Source of the DNA: Candidatus Gastranaerophilales bacterium
GTDB lineage: Bacteria; Cyanobacteriota; Vampirovibrionia; Gastranaerophilales; Gastranaerophilaceae
Length of the DNA: 64,000 nt
Assembly: GCA_910586855.1 (NCBI GenBank)
Contig: CAJUJH010000003.1
Location: 124,001-188,000, forward strand
Direction: 5' to 3'
Shown here: piece after piece, positions 24,330 to 33,534 of the stretch
Layout of the letters: every line of letters starts with the position of its first letter
How positions within the stretch are numbered: position 1 is the stretch's first letter
The notes under the pieces: generated by a model
What the model saw: only the letters and a program-made list of their open reading frames with translations
The model's database searches: none
Told to the model about the DNA's origin: nothing
Program-made: the position numbers and the translations under genes

Positions 24330-25814
24330 ATGAAAATTAAAGTGTTATTAATAACCATGATGATGGCATTAATTAATCAATGCGCTATGGCATCAAGGCT
24401 TCCGGATGATTTTTGGGCTTACCTTCAAAAGGTTTACCCAAATTCTACACAAAGATTTGATTCCGTTCTGGTACTTGCTGATGGTACAACCTATATTCCC
24501 TTGTATCCGGCACAGTTAACAGATGAAAAAAATATAAAACTTGAATATACATACCCCCTGAACAGGATGCCTCAAAATAAGCCTGAGGTTATGATTTTTA
24601 ACAATAATTTTGTATTGTTAAAACTTATGAAAGATAAAAACGGTAAATACACTATAACAAAAAATGAAAACCTGCCCTTAAAGGTAAAACTTGGGGTAAT
24701 GCCCCAGGATATGCTTGTACCTGTGGGTTTACAGGTTCCTGACAGCTTAAAATTAATCCTTGGAAATCTTATCATTCCTGAAAAAAATGATAACCTGATA
24801 ACCGCTGCAACAGATACTAAAATTGGCAATACTAAAGATAATTCAGGTAAAATTACCCCTCTTGTTGAGCTTAAAAATAAAAAAGCTTTAATTTCAACAG
24901 ATATGTCAAAATTTGTCCTCGTATATGACGGGGAAAAGAAAAATTCTTTATATGAATTAAAATTAAGCGGGCTTCCTTCTAAAATTTTAGCTTCAAATAA
25001 ATCAAAACTTGCTCTTGTTATGTATTTTGGTTCTAAAACGGTTGAAATAGTTGACCTTTCAAATGAAAGAACGGTAACCCAAATTACACTTGATGATATG
25101 CCAAAAGATGCAGATTTGGATTATGTAAATAATATGGCATATGTTGCTTCCGCTAATGCAGGCACAATCTATATGATAGATTTAAACTCGGCAAAACTTT
25201 CTAAAGCAATAAAGCTGGAACAGTCGCCTGAAAAAATTGCAATCGCGGATGATGGTAAATCTTTAGCTTTTATAGACAGAAACACTCAAAAAATCTTCAG
25301 TTTAAAAGAACAAGATGGTTCTTATATTGCAAAATATATAGCTGACGGCAAAAATTTATCAAGGATTCTTTACAAAAAAGGTAATATTTACGCCGTTTCA
25401 AGAACTGAAAACAAGCTTTCTGTTTATAATGAAGAAGAAAATATTTTAACGGCAGAAACAAAACTCAATGAAAAGCCTACAGATGCTGTATTTTATGGTA
25501 ACAAGATTTATATATTATGTTCAAAAGACAGTATCATAAATGTTTACGACACAATCAGCCAAAAAATTATAGAGAATATTGTACTTGATAATGTTGGTTT
25601 TTATTCCAAAATTACAATGATTCCAAATCAGCCAAATGCCCTTATAACAGGCATTCAGACTAAAAAATTTCTTCTTTTAAATCTTGAAAAGATGATGATT
25701 ACAAAGAAACAAAATGCTGATGTTAATGTTTCAAATATTATAATTGTAGATTCTCCAAAACCAGCGGAAATCATTGAAGATAAAGGCGTTGGAGCAAAAG
25801 AGATGTCCCTGTAA
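24330..25814 (+). CDS. Secreted beta-propeller-like protein, unknown role
   Basis: 494 residues from ATG 24330 (SD AAAGGAGAG). The signal peptide is M-K-I-K-V-L-L-I-T-M-M-M-A-L-I with C-A-M-A-S after it. From about residue 195 the protein repeats strands of the form V-x-D-L-x-x-x-x-V-x-x-I-x-L-D and Y-V-A-S-A-N-A-G-T-I-Y-M-I-D. This is like YVTN/surface-layer beta-propellers that bind partners outside the membrane. The N-terminal 190 residues have no recognisable domain. It follows dnaJ by 51 bp and may be co-transcribed. A Cys near the cleavage region (Q-C-A-M-A) makes lipoprotein processing conceivable but not convincing. Confidence 0.6.
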   Translation: MKIKVLLITMMMALINQCAMASRLPDDFWAYLQKVYPNSTQRFDSVLVLADGTTYIPLYPAQLTDEKNIKLEYTYPLNRMPQNKPEVMIFNNNFVLLKLMKDKNGKYTITKNENLPLKVKLGVMPQDMLVPVGLQVPDSLKLILGNLIIPEKNDNLITAATDTKIGNTKDNSGKITPLVELKNKKALISTDMSKFVLVYDGEKKNSLYELKLSGLPSKILASNKSKLALVMYFGSKTVEIVDLSNERTVTQITLDDMPKDADLDYVNNMAYVASANAGTIYMIDLNSAKLSKAIKLEQSPEKIAIADDGKSLAFIDRNTQKIFSLKEQDGSYIAKYIADGKNLSRILYKKGNIYAVSRTENKLSVYNEEENILTAETKLNEKPTDAVFYGNKIYILCSKDSIINVYDTISQKIIENIVLDNVGFYSKITMIPNQPNALITGIQTKKFLLLNLEKMMITKKQNADVNVSNIIIVDSPKPAEIIEDKGVGAKEMSL

Positions 25815-25856
25815 TAATAAGCATTTCCAGCATAACCTGCAAGAATTATAGGCAAA

Positions 25857-26486
25857 ATGAAATTTAGAGAAAATCTTGAAAATATCAATATAATTAAAAA
25901 AAGCAATGATAGTATGCTTTTTAATGAAAATACGCTTGATATACTGTCGTCCCTTGATAAAACACGCGAAGATTTTTGGAATGTAGATAATGAGAGCGCA
26001 AATTTTCTAAACCTTTTAATTAAAATGAGCAATGCTAAAAATGCGCTTGAAATAGGTACATCAAATGGCTACAGTGCGATTTGGCTGGCTCAAGCCTTAA
26101 AAGAAACAGGTGGAAAGCTTACAACAATTGAATTTTGGGACAATAGATTAAATGTTGCAGTTGAAAATTTTAAAAAAGCAAGGGTGGATGATATTATTGA
26201 ACCAAAGCTCGGACAGGCTATAATGATACTGGAAGAGATGGTATATTCAAAAAATCCGCCTGTGTTTGATTTTATTTTTATTGATGCAAATAAATCAGAA
26301 TATATTAAATATTTTAAACTAATCCACCCAATGCTTAAAAAAGGCGGAATCATTGCTGCAGATAATATTTTATCTCATTATAAAAAAGTTTTGCCATACA
26401 TTGAAGCAATTACAAGCCATCCCGATTATCAAAGCCAATTAATCCCAATGGATACAGGGATACTGGTATCATATAAAAGAAATTAA
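25857..26486 (+). CDS. SAM-dependent O-methyltransferase (COMT-like)
   Basis: 209 residues of the class I catechol-type O-methyltransferase family. Motif I is A-L-E-I-G-T-S-N-G-Y-S-A near residue 61. The acidic ribose-binding position is in T-I-E-F-W. Metal- and SAM-site residues lie in F-I-F-I-D-A-N-K-S-E-Y and A-A-D-N-I-L. Divalent cation dependence is usual in the family; the substrate cannot be predicted. The SD is weak. Its stop overlaps the stop of the convergent antitoxin gene. Confidence 0.88.
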   Translation: MKFRENLENINIIKKSNDSMLFNENTLDILSSLDKTREDFWNVDNESANFLNLLIKMSNAKNALEIGTSNGYSAIWLAQALKETGGKLTTIEFWDNRLNVAVENFKKARVDDIIEPKLGQAIMILEEMVYSKNPPVFDFIFIDANKSEYIKYFKLIHPMLKKGGIIAADNILSHYKKVLPYIEAITSHPDYQSQLIPMDTGILVSYKRN

Positions 26487-26743
26487 TTATATTTCTTTTC
26501 ATCATTATCCATTGCTTGTTTTAAGCTCATTTTTATATAAGTTTGGTATGGGATACCAATTTTCTTCGCAATAGCCTTTGCGCGCCTGATTTCAAATTCA
26601 GACCAGCGAAAGGTAACGCTGGCTGTTTGTTTCATCGCTTGAATGTCAGCTTCCGCCTGTTCAATATCTTCATTAATGTCATGGACATTTCCAAATTCAT
26701 CAGTATAGATTGAGGTATCAGTTATAATTTCTTTTTTAATCAT
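26483..26743 (-). CDS. Antitoxin-like protein of the CopG/BrnA kind
   Basis: 86 residues. The C-terminal half (S-V-T-F-R-W-S-E-F-E-I-R-R-A-K-A-I-A-K-K ... Y-Q-T-Y-I-K-M-S-L) matches small antitoxins that pair a ribbon-helix-helix-type DNA-binding segment with a toxin-binding arm. The N-terminal half is acidic. It follows directly on the interrupted ORF at 26736-27044, with overlapping stop and start, the layout of a toxin-antitoxin operon. It may now be an orphan antitoxin. Confidence 0.65.
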   Translation of the reverse strand: MIKKEIITDTSIYTDEFGNVHDINEDIEQAEADIQAMKQTASVTFRWSEFEIRRAKAIAKKIGIPYQTYIKMSLKQAMDNDEKKYN

Positions 26744-27044
26744 AAATATTATTCCTGTTCTTGAAAGCAGTTATTATCATTATTTTTGTTTTATCAGGGG
26801 AATAAAAGTTGTAATAAATATTTAAATCATCAGTTTCAGAATAACTTTCATATCTTTTGTATACCGAATTATAAATAGTATGTGTAATATTCATAAAAGC
26901 ACTGATAACATTTTCAGGCTCAACCTAGTGTCTGTGCCATATATGGGGTTCATATTCTTTATTAACAGGATTTAAATCAAGTTTAAACCTAAAAATTAAA
27001 CCTGTAATTGTATGTATTTCATAAAATTTGACAATAGAACCCAT
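26736..27044 (-). pseudogene. Probable toxin gene interrupted by an in-frame amber codon
   Basis: A 103-codon frame opens at ATG 27044 (M-G-S-I-V-K-F-Y-E-I-H) and is intact except for TAG at codon 40 (26925-26927). It then resumes V-E-P-E-N-V-I-S-A-F-M-N to TAA, overlapping the antitoxin start. Size, order and coupling suggest the toxin of a TA pair. Its family was not identified. Loss of toxin with retained antitoxin is a common decay route; a sequencing error or amber readthrough would also explain it. Confidence 0.6.
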
Positions 27045-27052
27045 ATTTTCAC

Positions 27053-27081
27053 ATTATATCAAAATGTACATACTTTATCAA
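27053..27081 (-). promoter_or_regulatory. Strong promoter for the interrupted toxin/antitoxin unit
   Basis: On the minus strand TTGATA (27081-27076) and TATAAT (27058-27053) are 17 bp apart. ATG lies 8 nt beyond the -10, implying a leaderless transcript, as for the higB gene. Confidence 0.65.
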
Positions 27082-27111
27082 TACATTGACAAACTTTATA
27101 ATAACATACAC

Positions 27112-28113
27112 CTACTTCTTCATAGAAGCGCCGATAACTTCGGTTAATTCCTGCGTTATACCTTCCTGACGGACTTTATTATATTGTACCGTAAGTGTTT
27201 TAATCATATCTTCCGCATTATTTGTAGCAGCACTCATCGCAGTCATTCTGGAAGATAATTCACTTGCCTGTGCTTCAAGCATAGTTTGATAAATAACATT
27301 TGTGATATACATTGGAACTATCTTTTGCAGTACAGCCTTTGGGTTTGGCAGAAATTCCATCAAAGAATCAAGCTTAATACTGTGTTCATATTCAACATTA
27401 TGTTCTTTATCAAATTCTTCTCTATGAAACTTATTAACCTGCATTTGGCGTGCCTTTTCCTGCCCTTCCTTGGGGCTCATAGCAGGTAAAAGCGTCCATT
27501 CTTCAACCTTATATGTCATAGTATTTATATAGCGGGTTGTGATAAGTTCAATCCTATCTACTCTTTTTTCAACATAATCAATTGCTAAATCCTCGGCAAC
27601 GATTTTCGCTGAACTTACGGATAAATCGTCCAAAATACCTGTATAAATTTCCTTTATCTCAAAATCTAGGTTCTTTTTAGCGTTCTTTAAAGGCGCAACG
27701 GTCTTTTGACCAACTAAATAAAGTGAAACCCTCTTATTTTGCGCATTTAATTCCTTAATTTTATTTAAAGTAAACCTTACAATATTAGCGCTATACGCAC
27801 CTGCAAGCCCTTTATTTGAAGAAATTACAACAAGAGCCACGGTATTTACATTCCGTTCGTTTAAAAGTTCAGGATAATTATCAACGGCATTTTTAACCTT
27901 AATAGCTTCAAAGCCACCGTATGTACCGTCTTTAATTTCATCATAGGTTTTTATAAACATTCTGAATAATTCATATGTAAACGGACGCGATAATTTTACG
28001 GCAGCTTCCGCTTTTTTTACCTTTGCTGCAGCCACCATTTTCATTGCGCGCGTTATCTTTTGGGTATTTTTTATACTTGAGATTCTATTCTTTATGTTTC
28101 TTAAATTTGCCAT
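27112..28113 (-). CDS. atpG: ATP synthase gamma subunit
   Basis: 333 residues, the rotating central shaft of F1. It starts M-A-N-L-R-N-I-K-N-R-I and has M-K-M-V-A-A-A-K. The conserved C-terminus is S-E-L-S-S-R-M-T-A-M-S and I-T-Q-E-L-T-E-V. It is longer than enterobacterial gamma (about 287) and closer to cyanobacterial gamma (about 315). The extra residues (S-P-K-E-G-Q-E-K ... H-N-V-E-Y) sit after T-L-L-P near residue 210, the site of the cyanobacterial/plastid regulatory insertion. No Cys pair is present, so no thiol switch. Last gene of the operon. Confidence 0.95.
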   Translation of the reverse strand: MANLRNIKNRISSIKNTQKITRAMKMVAAAKVKKAEAAVKLSRPFTYELFRMFIKTYDEIKDGTYGGFEAIKVKNAVDNYPELLNERNVNTVALVVISSNKGLAGAYSANIVRFTLNKIKELNAQNKRVSLYLVGQKTVAPLKNAKKNLDFEIKEIYTGILDDLSVSSAKIVAEDLAIDYVEKRVDRIELITTRYINTMTYKVEEWTLLPAMSPKEGQEKARQMQVNKFHREEFDKEHNVEYEHSIKLDSLMEFLPNPKAVLQKIVPMYITNVIYQTMLEAQASELSSRMTAMSAATNNAEDMIKTLTVQYNKVRQEGITQELTEVIGASMKK

Positions 28114-28163
28114 CTTTTTAAAATCCTTAAACCTTTACCTGCTGCTTGGCATGATTTCGGTCA

Positions 28164-29690
28164 CTATGCCTTAAATACACTGTTTGTAAAGGTTTCAAGA
28201 TGCTCGCACAAAAGCTTTTTATCCTCTTCCTCAAGTTTTGCACCTTCATTTAATCTTTTTTCTAAATCTGACAGGTTGCTTGAAAAATATTCAAACCATT
28301 GGTTTTTATACTCTTGAATCTTGGAATTATCAATATTGTCTAAAAAGCCTTCATTTCCTGCATATAAAATTGAAACCTGTTTGGCAGCACTAAGCGGTTT
28401 ATACTGAGGCTGAATCAAAATCTGGGTCAACTTTTCACCCTTCAACAGCTGTGCTTTTGTTGCAGAATCAAGGTCTGATGCAAATTGTGCAAAAGCTTCC
28501 AGTTCACGGTATTGGGCTAAATCCAGCCTTAGTTGCCCTGCAACTTGTTTTACACCTTTAGTCTGTGCTGCACCGCCCACACGGGAAACCGAGATACCCG
28601 CATTAATTGCAGGTCTTTGCCCTGCGTTAAAAAGATTTGTTTCTAAAAATATCTGCCCGTCTGTGATTGAAATAACGTTTGTCGGGATATACGCAGACAC
28701 GTCTCCTGCCTGAGTTTCAATAATTGGAAGCGCCGTAATTGAGCCCCCGCCAAGTTCGTCAGATAATTTGCAGGCTCTCTCTAAAAGTCTTGAGTGCAAA
28801 TAAAATACATCCCCAGGGTATGCTTCTCTGCCTGATGGTCTTTTTAAAAGCAAACTCATTGAACGATAAGCCTGCGCGTGCTTTGTAAGGTCATCATAAA
28901 TAATTAAGCTGTGGCGTCCCTGTTCCAAAAATTCTTCCGCCATAGCACACCCTGCATATGGTGCAATGTATTGAAGCGGAGCAGATTCATCGGCAGAAGC
29001 TGAAACAATAATTGTATAATCCATCGCCCCATGTTCTTCTAAGGTCTTTGCAAGCTGCGCTATTGTTGATTTTTTCTGACCGATTGCAACATAAATACAA
29101 ACTACATCCTGTCCTTTTTGGTTAATAATTGTATCAAGCGCAATCGCAGTCTTACCTGTTTGCCTGTCACCGATTATAAGTTCTCTTTGTCCTCTGCCGA
29201 TTGGTGTCAGGGCATCAATTGCGGTTAAACCTGTTTGCAAAGGCTGATGTACTGATTTTCTTGAAATAATCCCTGGCGCTATACGCTCAATAGGACGGGT
29301 TTTATCAGAATTTATATCTCCTTTGCCATCTAAAGGAATACCTGTCGGGTCAACAATACGCCCGATAAGTCCATCGCCCACGGGAGTTGAAGCTATTCTG
29401 CCTGTTGCTTTTACGCTCATTCCTTCTTTGATTTGGGTATAATCCCCTAAAATTACAACCCCGACATTGTCTTCTTCAAGGTTTAAGGCAATCCCAAGTG
29501 TTCCTTTGCCGTCATCAAATTCAACAAGTTCTGATGACATAACATTTTTAAGCCCAAAGATTCTGCAAATCCCGTCACCTACTTCAATTACTACTCCTGT
29601 ATTTGAAACATCAAGGTTATTATTGTAATTTACAATTTTTTCTTTGATTATATTTGAAATTTCGCTTGCGCTTATTGTTTGCCCAGTCAT
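28164..29690 (-). CDS. atpA: ATP synthase alpha subunit
   Basis: 508 residues, the non-catalytic nucleotide-binding F1 subunit. P-loop G-D-R-Q-T-G-K-T near residue 170; the alpha signature [13 protein letters not shown] is present near residue 365. Full length. Encoded between delta and gamma as in cyanobacteria; the catalytic beta gene is not in the window. Confidence 0.98.
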   Translation of the reverse strand: MTGQTISASEISNIIKEKIVNYNNNLDVSNTGVVIEVGDGICRIFGLKNVMSSELVEFDDGKGTLGIALNLEEDNVGVVILGDYTQIKEGMSVKATGRIASTPVGDGLIGRIVDPTGIPLDGKGDINSDKTRPIERIAPGIISRKSVHQPLQTGLTAIDALTPIGRGQRELIIGDRQTGKTAIALDTIINQKGQDVVCIYVAIGQKKSTIAQLAKTLEEHGAMDYTIIVSASADESAPLQYIAPYAGCAMAEEFLEQGRHSLIIYDDLTKHAQAYRSMSLLLKRPSGREAYPGDVFYLHSRLLERACKLSDELGGGSITALPIIETQAGDVSAYIPTNVISITDGQIFLETNLFNAGQRPAINAGISVSRVGGAAQTKGVKQVAGQLRLDLAQYRELEAFAQFASDLDSATKAQLLKGEKLTQILIQPQYKPLSAAKQVSILYAGNEGFLDNIDNSKIQEYKNQWFEYFSSNLSDLEKRLNEGAKLEEEDKKLLCEHLETFTNSVFKA

Positions 29691-29710
29691 ATTTTATTAA
29701 CCTTTCAAAT

Positions 29711-30256
29711 TTATTTTTTCTTTAAATTTTCAATTCTGTTTTTTAAGCTTAAATCAATTACGGTATCGTTTATTTTTATTATAAACCCGCCCATAATAGT
29801 ATTATCCAGCTTATATTCAGGATTAATTGCCTTGCCTGTTTTATTTTGAAGCTTTGAAACCAAATTTTGCTTCTGCTCATCCGTTAATTCTATAGCACTT
29901 GTAATATAAGCATTTAAAATATTCTTCTCTTCATCAACAAAACCTCTAAAGGATGAGAAGATGTCTTCTAAAATATCAAGTCTTGAATTTTCATTCAAAA
30001 GAAATAAAAAATTCAAAACAGATTCTTCAATCCTGCCGCCAAATATTTTAGCTAAAACATCCTTCTTGTCAGCTTTTGAAACAGGCGGAGAGTTTAGAAA
30101 ATCAGCTAAATCTTGATTTTGTGAAATCGTATTTAATACAAAATTTAAATCTTCATAAATTTTATCATAAGAAAGCGTATCGCATGAAAGCTCTATTAGG
30201 GCTTCAGCGTATCTTTTTGCGGGTTTTAAATTTTTTATAGAGGTAAATTGAGCCAT
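29711..30256 (-). CDS. atpH: ATP synthase delta subunit
   Basis: 181 residues of the OSCP/delta family, joining the peripheral stalk to the top of F1. N-terminal helical domain with A-K-R-Y-A-E-A-L-I-E-L; C-terminal I-M-G-G-F-I-I-K-I-N-D-T-V-I-D-L-S. Three nt separate it from the b gene. Confidence 0.92.
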   Translation of the reverse strand: MAQFTSIKNLKPAKRYAEALIELSCDTLSYDKIYEDLNFVLNTISQNQDLADFLNSPPVSKADKKDVLAKIFGGRIEESVLNFLFLLNENSRLDILEDIFSSFRGFVDEEKNILNAYITSAIELTDEQKQNLVSKLQNKTGKAINPEYKLDNTIMGGFIIKINDTVIDLSLKNRIENLKKK

Positions 30257-30259
30257 AAT

Positions 30260-30787
30260 TTATATATTCACCTCCGCAAAATCAATTTCATCAAACTTTT
30301 CAATACACTTATCTATAAGTTTTGTTTGAATTTCAGCACCATTATCACCGTTCAGGCGGTTTTGAATTTCATCTTTCGATAATTCAACAACAACATCCAA
30401 AAACTCTTTTGAAGTATCATCTTTTGCCTTTAGAGTATCGCTTTCTACCCTATTTTCATATTGCCGTTGCAGAGCATTTTCTTCTTTTAAGATAACCTCT
30501 TTAATAGCTTCCCTGGCACCTTGTGCAGTACTTTTGGCACGCTCAATTATCTCATTTTTTTCATTATTAAGATTTTTTGTACTTCTTTTTGCCTCTTTAT
30601 ATTCCTTTAAAGCCGCCTGTGCTGCTTCAGAACTTGTCATAACAGATGTTCTGATATCATCAGCCATCTTATCAAAGATTGTGCCAAGTCTGAATTTTTT
30701 AAAGATAACGGTTAAAATTGTCACCATTATGATGAAATTAACAAGGTTAGATTCTAAAATCCTTTGATAGAGGGTCATCTCATGCAT
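30260..30787 (-). CDS. atpF: ATP synthase b subunit
   Basis: 175 residues: one N-terminal TM helix (N-L-V-N-F-I-I-M-V-T-I-L-T-V-I-F) and a long charged coiled coil, forming one strand of the peripheral stalk. Its start overlaps the stop of the preceding b' gene. It differs clearly from b', so the stalk is a heterodimer, as in photosynthetic bacteria. Confidence 0.88.
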   Translation of the reverse strand: MHEMTLYQRILESNLVNFIIMVTILTVIFKKFRLGTIFDKMADDIRTSVMTSSEAAQAALKEYKEAKRSTKNLNNEKNEIIERAKSTAQGAREAIKEVILKEENALQRQYENRVESDTLKAKDDTSKEFLDVVVELSKDEIQNRLNGDNGAEIQTKLIDKCIEKFDEIDFAEVNI

Positions 30788-31269
30788 TATATCTTACCCT
30801 CCATTGCCTTATTAATTCTCTCTTCACTGATATCAACAGTTTCAATATTTTCATCCAAAACTTTAGAAACCGTCATTTTTACAAAATCATTAATTTCGGT
30901 TTTTAATTGGTTCTTAATATTGCTTTTATCAGCTTTTAGGGAATCGCTATGCTTTATGAGTTCTTCCTTAATTTCATCTTTTTTGGCTTTGATAGCGCTT
31001 TCTTTTTGAAGCTTAACTTCATTTTGAGATTCAGTTAAGATATTTGACGCCTCTAATTTTGCACCTAAAATTTCATCATCTTTTTGTTTTAAAACATCTG
31101 CCGCTTTTTGCTTTGATTGAAGCTCGGTTTCTTTGTTTTTATCAAGAAATTTCTGTCTTTCATCCATAATTTTTACAATTGGACGATAGAGTATAAGATT
31201 CATTATGATAACAAAAATAATGAAACTTATAAGAGCAAATATAAACGTTCCGTCAAATTCTAAAAGCAA
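30787..31269 (-). CDS. atpF': ATP synthase b' subunit
   Basis: 160 residues, with the TM helix F-A-L-I-S-F-I-I-F-V-I-I-M-N-L-I-L-Y-R-P and then a Lys/Glu coiled coil. Its position between c and b matches the b' gene (cyanobacterial atpG) of cyanobacteria and purple bacteria. Which of the two copies is formally b or b' is inferred from order. Confidence 0.88.
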   Translation of the reverse strand: MLLEFDGTFIFALISFIIFVIIMNLILYRPIVKIMDERQKFLDKNKETELQSKQKAADVLKQKDDEILGAKLEASNILTESQNEVKLQKESAIKAKKDEIKEELIKHSDSLKADKSNIKNQLKTEINDFVKMTVSKVLDENIETVDISEERINKAMEGKI

Positions 31270-31282
31270 TTCAAGACCCTTT

Positions 31283-31516
31283 TTACTTAATTACAAACGC
31301 AATTAGAATTACAACCAACAATGCATAAATCGCACATGCTTCAATTAAACCTGCGCCGATATAAAAATATTTTGAAATTTGTCCTTCTGCTTCAGGCTGT
31401 CTTGCAATACTTTCAATAATAGCCTTTGTTGCAAGTGCTAAGCCGATACCGGGTCCAAGCACGCCAAGACCAATTGCTATACCCATTGATAATAATTTTA
31501 CTGCAGCTGTTTCCAT
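31283..31516 (-). CDS. atpE: ATP synthase c subunit
   Basis: 77 residues forming a two-helix hairpin of the rotor ring. Glycine-rich helix 1 (G-L-G-V-L-G-P-G-I-G-L), polar loop A-R-Q-P-E, and helix 2 with the ion-binding E59. The Gln of Na+-type rings is absent from helix 1 and E59 is followed by Ala-Cys, so a proton ring is more likely. Confidence 0.96.
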   Translation of the reverse strand: METAAVKLLSMGIAIGLGVLGPGIGLALATKAIIESIARQPEAEGQISKYFYIGAGLIEACAIYALLVVILIAFVIK

Positions 31517-31542
31517 TTTATTTTCTCCTTATTTTATTTATC

Positions 31543-32328
31543 TTAATGATTTTTTGCCGTTGCCGTTTCAATATAAGCAGCGGTTAAAAGTGTAAATACA
31601 AGCGCCTGAATAAATGCTACAAAAAGTTCAAAAAACATTATAGGCAAAGGCAACAATGACCCTATAAATAAACCTATATTATATACCCAGGTCTCAGGTA
31701 AAAGCCCATGGAGTGCATTTTGGGTAAATTGAGAGATACTTTCAGGAGTAAGAAGCATAAATACCAAGCCTCCAAGCACCATAATTAAAATTTCCCCTGC
31801 AAGAATATTTGCAAAAAGCCGGACTGCAAGAGTCAGAGGTCTTGTAAAATCTTCCAAAATATTAAACGGCGTCATAAAAAGCATAGGTTTAAAATAATGC
31901 TTAAAATATGATGGACCTTTTTCTATAATTCCTTGAACTATGTAATAAATTAAAACCGTAACGGCAAGGGCTGCAGTTACATTGATATCATTTGTAGGAG
32001 AAGCAAATTCTCCTTGCGGCAGATGGATTAATTTCCAAGGCAATTGCCCCGCCATATTGCCTAAGATAATGAACAAAAATATACTCATTAAAAGCGTAGT
32101 ATTGGCGCTTTTAATTCCACCTAAATTTTTTGTAAGCCCCATAAAGATGCTTACAATATTTTCAAATGCTGCCTGAAATTTATTTGGGATTAATTTTAAA
32201 TTTAAGACGGCTATAAGAGACAATAATAAAATGAAGCCCATAACAAGCCACATGGTAATGAGTGTATCCATGTGAACATTCAGCCCCAATATATTAACTA
32301 CCCAATGTTCTCCTATATGAAATTCCAT
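31543..32328 (-). CDS. atpB: ATP synthase a subunit
   Basis: 261-residue membrane stator with five to six TM helices. It carries the essential Arg segment P-L-T-L-A-V-R-L-F-A-N-I-L-A-G and the C-terminal F-V-A-F-I-Q-A-L-V-F-T-L-L. First gene of the operon (AAAAGGAT upstream); no atpI precedes it. Confidence 0.96.
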   Translation of the reverse strand: MEFHIGEHWVVNILGLNVHMDTLITMWLVMGFILLLSLIAVLNLKLIPNKFQAAFENIVSIFMGLTKNLGGIKSANTTLLMSIFLFIILGNMAGQLPWKLIHLPQGEFASPTNDINVTAALAVTVLIYYIVQGIIEKGPSYFKHYFKPMLFMTPFNILEDFTRPLTLAVRLFANILAGEILIMVLGGLVFMLLTPESISQFTQNALHGLLPETWVYNIGLFIGSLLPLPIMFFELFVAFIQALVFTLLTAAYIETATAKNH

Positions 32329-32526
32329 AATATCCTTTTATGTTAGATATATTATTATTTTTGGTATTATTTTTGGTATTATATTTGCCATTATGTTCAA
32401 TTATATAACAAACAATATAAAAGAAGTACTTTTAAATAAAAATAGCCCTGCTTGACTAGATGAAATAAATAAAAGTCAATTTTTGGGTGAGAAAGGTTTT
32501 AATTTAATTATGAGGAGAGCATTATT

Positions 32527-33300
32527 ATGAAGATAGAACCTGTAAAAATTATTTCAAATTTGCAAACAGCAGTCCAAAAAGGTGTTCCGCAAATACCAGT
32601 CTCAAAACCTGCAGCACAATTAAATGATGCTTGTGAAAAATTGCTGCAGGCGCAAGGTGTATCGGGAAAGGCGCAGCTATTAATACAAAACAGAACGCAG
32701 CCGCATCGCCTGCCTTTATTATTTCTGCCTGAAACCCTTTCTACAAAAGAAGCCCATCAAAAGATATGGGGGTTTCAAAGCTTTATAAAAAGGGATTTAA
32801 AGCCCGAACAAAAAATTATTAAAGATTCATATTCTGTGGCAGATTTACTTGGAAAATTATATACAGCGGATGAAACAGTACACTCACCTGAAGGATACAC
32901 GGACGCCATCCATGATTGCATAAGTATAATTTTAAATAATAAAAAAGATGCCTATATGCTCCATCTTTCCCCCGGAAAGCACAAAAAGCAGACAGATATT
33001 GAACGTATGAAAGATAGAATTTCATCGTTTATTGATGCACTGAGCAAAGATAACCAAAGATGCTCCGCATTCCTCTATGGCGGACAGGAAGGGGTAAGCG
33101 AAAAACTGCACGCAGATATCCTTGAAGCCCTAAAATCAAAAGGCATAAAACCTGATGAAGTATTGTTTGATAAATTTGGCGGCGGTCCCCACAGTATTTA
33201 TTATAATGTAGATAAAGGCATCGTCCTTGATAATTATTCCAGATTTGGTTTAGATGACCTAAAGGCAAATTTTAAACTTGTCAATATTTCACCCGCCTGA
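32527..33300 (+). CDS. Hypothetical protein, possibly CheD-like deamidase fold
   Basis: 257 residues, no signal peptide, divergent from atpB, with a good SD (GAGGAG). The first 75 residues are low-complexity and polar. From about residue 120 the order is I-H-D-C-I-S-I-I-L, Y-M-L-H-L-S-P-G, a helix, F-L-Y-G-G, a helix, then G-G-G-P-H-S-I-Y-Y-N. This recalls the Cys and His placement of CheD glutamine deamidases (G-S-C ... A-H ... G-G ... G-G-x-x-x-R/H-x-x-x-x), but the similarity is weak. If right it could act on a chemoreceptor such as the one at 43349. Otherwise unknown. Confidence 0.5.
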   Translation: MKIEPVKIISNLQTAVQKGVPQIPVSKPAAQLNDACEKLLQAQGVSGKAQLLIQNRTQPHRLPLLFLPETLSTKEAHQKIWGFQSFIKRDLKPEQKIIKDSYSVADLLGKLYTADETVHSPEGYTDAIHDCISIILNNKKDAYMLHLSPGKHKKQTDIERMKDRISSFIDALSKDNQRCSAFLYGGQEGVSEKLHADILEALKSKGIKPDEVLFDKFGGGPHSIYYNVDKGIVLDNYSRFGLDDLKANFKLVNISPA

Positions 33301-33534
33301 AAAAGTTGTATTGACAGAGTTTAAAGGGGCGATTTTTCGCTGTTTTAAACCAAAACTCAATCTTAAGATCTAGATAATTTTATCCACCCCAAATACCTTA
33401 AAATTCAATCCCTGTATTGATGATGGGCTCCTCCTTATAGGGTATTATTCAAGTGTAATCAGTCAAATGTATTACATTATTCATACTAAAAGACAAATAA
33501 AAAGTATTTAAAAATATAAAAAGCGGAGGATAAA

